From Promethearchaeota archaeon (GTDB lineage Archaea; Asgardarchaeota; Lokiarchaeia; Sigynarchaeales; SOKP01): a stretch of 13,929 nucleotides of DNA. A program made the translations under genes and the position numbers. Below are positions 11,657-13,929 of the stretch, piece after piece; positions within the stretch are counted from its first letter, which is position 1, and every line of letters starts with the position of its first letter. Location of the stretch: assembly GCA_004524425.1 (NCBI GenBank), contig SDNN01000060.1, positions 1 to 13,929 on the forward strand, written 5' to 3'. The notes below the pieces were generated by a model. The model saw only the letters and a list, made by a program, of their open reading frames with translations, made no database searches and had not been told where the DNA came from.

Positions 11657-13929
11657 TTGAAATCTTCAGCAAAAAGAAAAGCAATTTTCGCAACAGTTTT
11701 ATTTACTGTACTCTTTTTGACTATTTTTAACAACCACCTCATTAACCATGACTTTACTAATAAAAAAAATTCTGATGTAGCAAACTCAGGAAAAATTAGA
11801 GTTTCAGACTATTGGAATGAAGGTGATGTTGCATTCATTTACATTTTAGGCGATAATTGGTCTGCAAGTGGTGATCCATGGATTCAAGTGGGTAGTGGAA
11901 CATGGGATGACCCGCATCTCATCGAAAATGTGACAATTAATGGAGAAAACTCTGGAAGTTGTATTCGCATTGAAAATTCGACAGATTATTTCATAATTAG
12001 AAATTCTACTGTATACAATTCTGGTTCTTTAAGTACTGATGCGGGTATAAAATTAATCAATGTAAAAAACGGTCAACTTTTAGAAAATAATTGTACGGGG
12101 AATAGATACGGTATTTTTGGAAATAATTGCACGAATACTACAATTTTTGATAATTTCATTGAAATTAATGATTATGGCTTGAGATTGGATAATAGCGACC
12201 TAAATAATGTTACTCAAAACCAGATAAATCAGAATGATTTTGACGGCATACATTTCGGATCCAGTAATAATACAATCTTAGAAAACAATAACATTACTAA
12301 GAATGGAGATGATGGGTTTTATTTGAATAATGCAAATAATCTAACGCTAATCGGAAATAATATCTCTTACAATGATGAAGCAGGAATAAAACTTGACCTT
12401 TCTTATAATTTTACAATCATGGGAAATGTCTTAAGTTCAAATGAGGATGGTGCGATTATTAAAAATTCGATCGAAATAAATGCCTCAAGCAATGAAATCA
12501 ATGAAAACTCGGATGATGGAATATATTTTGAACGGTGCAACATCACAGTTGTATCAGAAAATAACGTGACTAAGAACGGGCAAAATGGAATACATCTCTA
12601 TTTGAGCAATAATGGAACTATCTCAAAAAACAATGCAAGTTTAAACTCTGAAAATGGGATTTTTCTAGAAGAATGTCAAAACTGCACCTTATCCAATAAT
12701 AACATGACTGAATGTGGTATTTTAATTTTTATAGACGTAAAAGAGGATATTTCTTCGATAGCCATGCCCTTGAAAAATCATGTAAACGGAGATCCCCTGT
12801 ATTTTTACAAGAATCAAAATGATCTGGATAATGATAATTTTGACGATGCGGGACAAATCATATTGTACAATTGTAATAATTCAATGCTCTCAAACTTTAA
12901 TTTTTCCAGGGGATCAGTAGGATTTTCGCTATTTCATTGTTATAATGTCACGCTTCAAAATAATAATGTATCTAATAACAATGAGTTTGGAATATTTGTC
13001 GAGGGGGGATTCAATGTCACGCTTTATGATAATATAGCAAATGGTAACGATGATTATGGGATATATATTAATAACGGAAATACAAATAATATCACCAACA
13101 ATGAGTTAAATCTCAATTTAGTGGGGATTTATATTTATACAGACGAAAATAGCATCATTAACGATAATAGCTTGTCCAGCAATAACAATTATGGAATCTA
13201 CGCCTACGGATTGAGTGGTACTATAATTTCTGATAATGATGTTTATAACAGTATAGATGGATTTTATATATTAGAATCTAATAACATTTATATCACGGAT
13301 AATTATGCTACTGGAAATAGCTATTATGGTTTACACGTATATAGATGTTATTACACGGAAATCATTCGTAACCGAGGCGACAATAACAACTATGCTGGAA
13401 TTAAAATTAATACAGGAAATTTTAATCAAATCCTCGCTAATTCTGCTGATCATAATAATTATAAGGGCATTTATATCACGAGGATTGAAACTTCAGTAAT
13501 TTCAGGTAACAGCGCAAAGAAGAATGGGGAGAACGGCATTTATATATCTAGTAGTGATGACAATAAGATTTCAGATAATACTGCCAACAGAAATGATAAC
13601 AATGGTATTTATTTAACTGGTTCAGATGATAACGAAATTGAAGACAATGAGGCTAATAAAAATGATAATAGTGGAATCTATCTTTCAACCAGCGATGATA
13701 ATGATGTTGAAAACAATGAAGCTAATGAAAATGATGAAGATGGGTTTTACTTACGTTTCAGCAACGAAAATACTTTAGTAGATAATGAGGCAAATGAAAA
13801 CGAAGAAAGTGGAATTCACTTATTTTTAAGTGATCTTAATGAAATAAAAAACAACGAAGCAAATGATAATTATTATGGAATTTATTTACATATTAGCGAC
13901 GAGAATATCGTAAAAAATAATGTATTCAG
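11657..13929 (+). CDS. Secreted NosD-like right-handed beta-helix protein (3' end outside window)
   Basis: An open frame of 757 codons without a stop, cut by the right edge. It starts with TTG at 11657 (an in-frame TAG lies two codons before, and the first in-frame ATG is some 250 codons inside). The N-terminus MKSSAKRKAIFATVLFTV is a signal peptide: basic head, hydrophobic core at 9-24. Then comes the archaeal surface-protein entry motif WIQVGSGTWDDPHLIENVTING (about 75-96), followed by many NosD/PbH1-type beta-helix coils with the pattern NxxxxNxxxGIxLxxSxxNxIxxN, each about 22-24 residues. A non-coil insert typical of NosD-like proteins (HVNGDPLYFYKN ... DAGQIIL) begins near base 12780. 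The sequence is rich in Asn and Asp with many N-x-S/T sequons, so it is probably a glycosylated cell-surface or secreted protein. Such proteins in archaea may bind carbohydrate or act as adhesins; the copper role of NosD itself is not implied. Length and anchoring are unknown. Confidence 0.88.
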   Translation, partial: MKSSAKRKAIFATVLFTVLFLTIFNNHLINHDFTNKKNSDVANSGKIRVSDYWNEGDVAFIYILGDNWSASGDPWIQVGSGTWDDPHLIENVTINGENSGSCIRIENSTDYFIIRNSTVYNSGSLSTDAGIKLINVKNGQLLENNCTGNRYGIFGNNCTNTTIFDNFIEINDYGLRLDNSDLNNVTQNQINQNDFDGIHFGSSNNTILENNNITKNGDDGFYLNNANNLTLIGNNISYNDEAGIKLDLSYNFTIMGNVLSSNEDGAIIKNSIEINASSNEINENSDDGIYFERCNITVVSENNVTKNGQNGIHLYLSNNGTISKNNASLNSENGIFLEECQNCTLSNNNMTECGILIFIDVKEDISSIAMPLKNHVNGDPLYFYKNQNDLDNDNFDDAGQIILYNCNNSMLSNFNFSRGSVGFSLFHCYNVTLQNNNVSNNNEFGIFVEGGFNVTLYDNIANGNDDYGIYINNGNTNNITNNELNLNLVGIYIYTDENSIINDNSLSSNNNYGIYAYGLSGTIISDNDVYNSIDGFYILESNNIYITDNYATGNSYYGLHVYRCYYTEIIRNRGDNNNYAGIKINTGNFNQILANSADHNNYKGIYITRIETSVISGNSAKKNGENGIYISSSDDNKISDNTANRNDNNGIYLTGSDDNEIEDNEANKNDNSGIYLSTSDDNDVENNEANENDEDGFYLRFSNENTLVDNEANENEESGIHLFLSDLNEIKNNEANDNYYGIYLHISDENIVKNNVF
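12821..12847 (+). other. Calcium-loop-like DxDxDxxxD segment in the beta-helix protein
   Basis: Codons here read DLDNDNFDD, with aspartates at positions 1, 3, 5 and 9 of the pattern. This spacing is that of EF-hand, dockerin and thrombospondin type-3 calcium loops, although the usual glycine at position 6 is Asn. It sits in the non-coil insert, just before DAGQIIL. Calcium binding is inferred. Confidence 0.4.
13508..13918 (+). repeat. Six tandem 69-base coding repeats (23-residue acidic coils)
   Basis: Units start at 13508, 13577, 13646, 13715, 13784 and 13853; the first five are exactly 69 bases, the last 66. The protein consensus is NEANxNDxxGIYLxxSDxNEIxxN. They are more regular and more acidic than the upstream coils, which vary in length and sequence. 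They are beta-helix turns, and the near-identical period suggests recent tandem duplication. The array continues towards the right edge. Confidence 0.85.

Noticed and set aside
13305..13499. A 64-codon frame inside the right-hand region
   Set aside because: It lies in another frame of the long beta-helix gene, which is continuous through this stretch with clear coil repeats.
13508..13918. Regular repeats resembling a CRISPR array
   Set aside because: The period is 69 bases without distinct spacers, and the units translate into clean 23-residue beta-helix coils in one frame.

Overview
The window is AT-rich and gene-dense, with archaeal signals: TATA-like boxes about 40-70 bases before starts, GGTG/GGAG-type ribosome sites, frequent TTG and GTG starts, and T-rich tracts after genes. 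It has a Ras/Rab-type small GTPase with all five G motifs and a NosD-like secreted beta-helix protein. It also has a BKACE enzyme and a 3-hydroxyacyl-CoA dehydrogenase. This combination points to an Asgard archaeon (Promethearchaeota), perhaps Lokiarchaeia-like. That placement is an inference from gene content, not from a marker gene.

Layout. At the left edge is the 3' part of a 3-hydroxyacyl-CoA dehydrogenase (+), convergent with an AEC-family permease (-). The permease is divergent from a BKACE/DUF849 enzyme (+), which meets a polytopic membrane protein (-) carrying an HxxxDxxxH motif. A GPH-type MFS transporter (-) follows. Then come two tandem paralogous small four-helix membrane proteins (+), not recognised. 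They converge on a long minus-strand run of four genes: an acyl-CoA synthetase, a small GTPase, a flavin reductase-like protein and an alpha/beta hydrolase. These are read from right to left and separated by 52-227 bases, so they are probably not one tight operon. To the right are a DUF364-type protein (+) and the 5' part of a large NosD-like secreted beta-helix gene (+). The latter has no stop in the window and is cut off by the right edge.

Functional picture. Several enzymes handle acyl-CoA or beta-keto acid metabolites: the dehydrogenase, BKACE, acyl-CoA synthetase and perhaps the hydrolase. Two transporters could move organic anions and sugars. This fits a heterotrophic or fermentative life style. 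The genes are scattered over both strands, so a joint pathway is suggested but not shown. The rightmost gene encodes a surface or secreted protein. No RNA genes, insertion sequences or CRISPR arrays were seen. No intergenic gap exceeds 300 bases.

Points most worth a second look are the cluster of dyad symmetries before the acyl-CoA synthetase, the tandem small membrane proteins, and GTG starts lying inside Shine-Dalgarno-like sequence. The BKACE active-site changes and the acidic 23-residue repeats and Ca-loop-like segment of the NosD-like protein are also notable.
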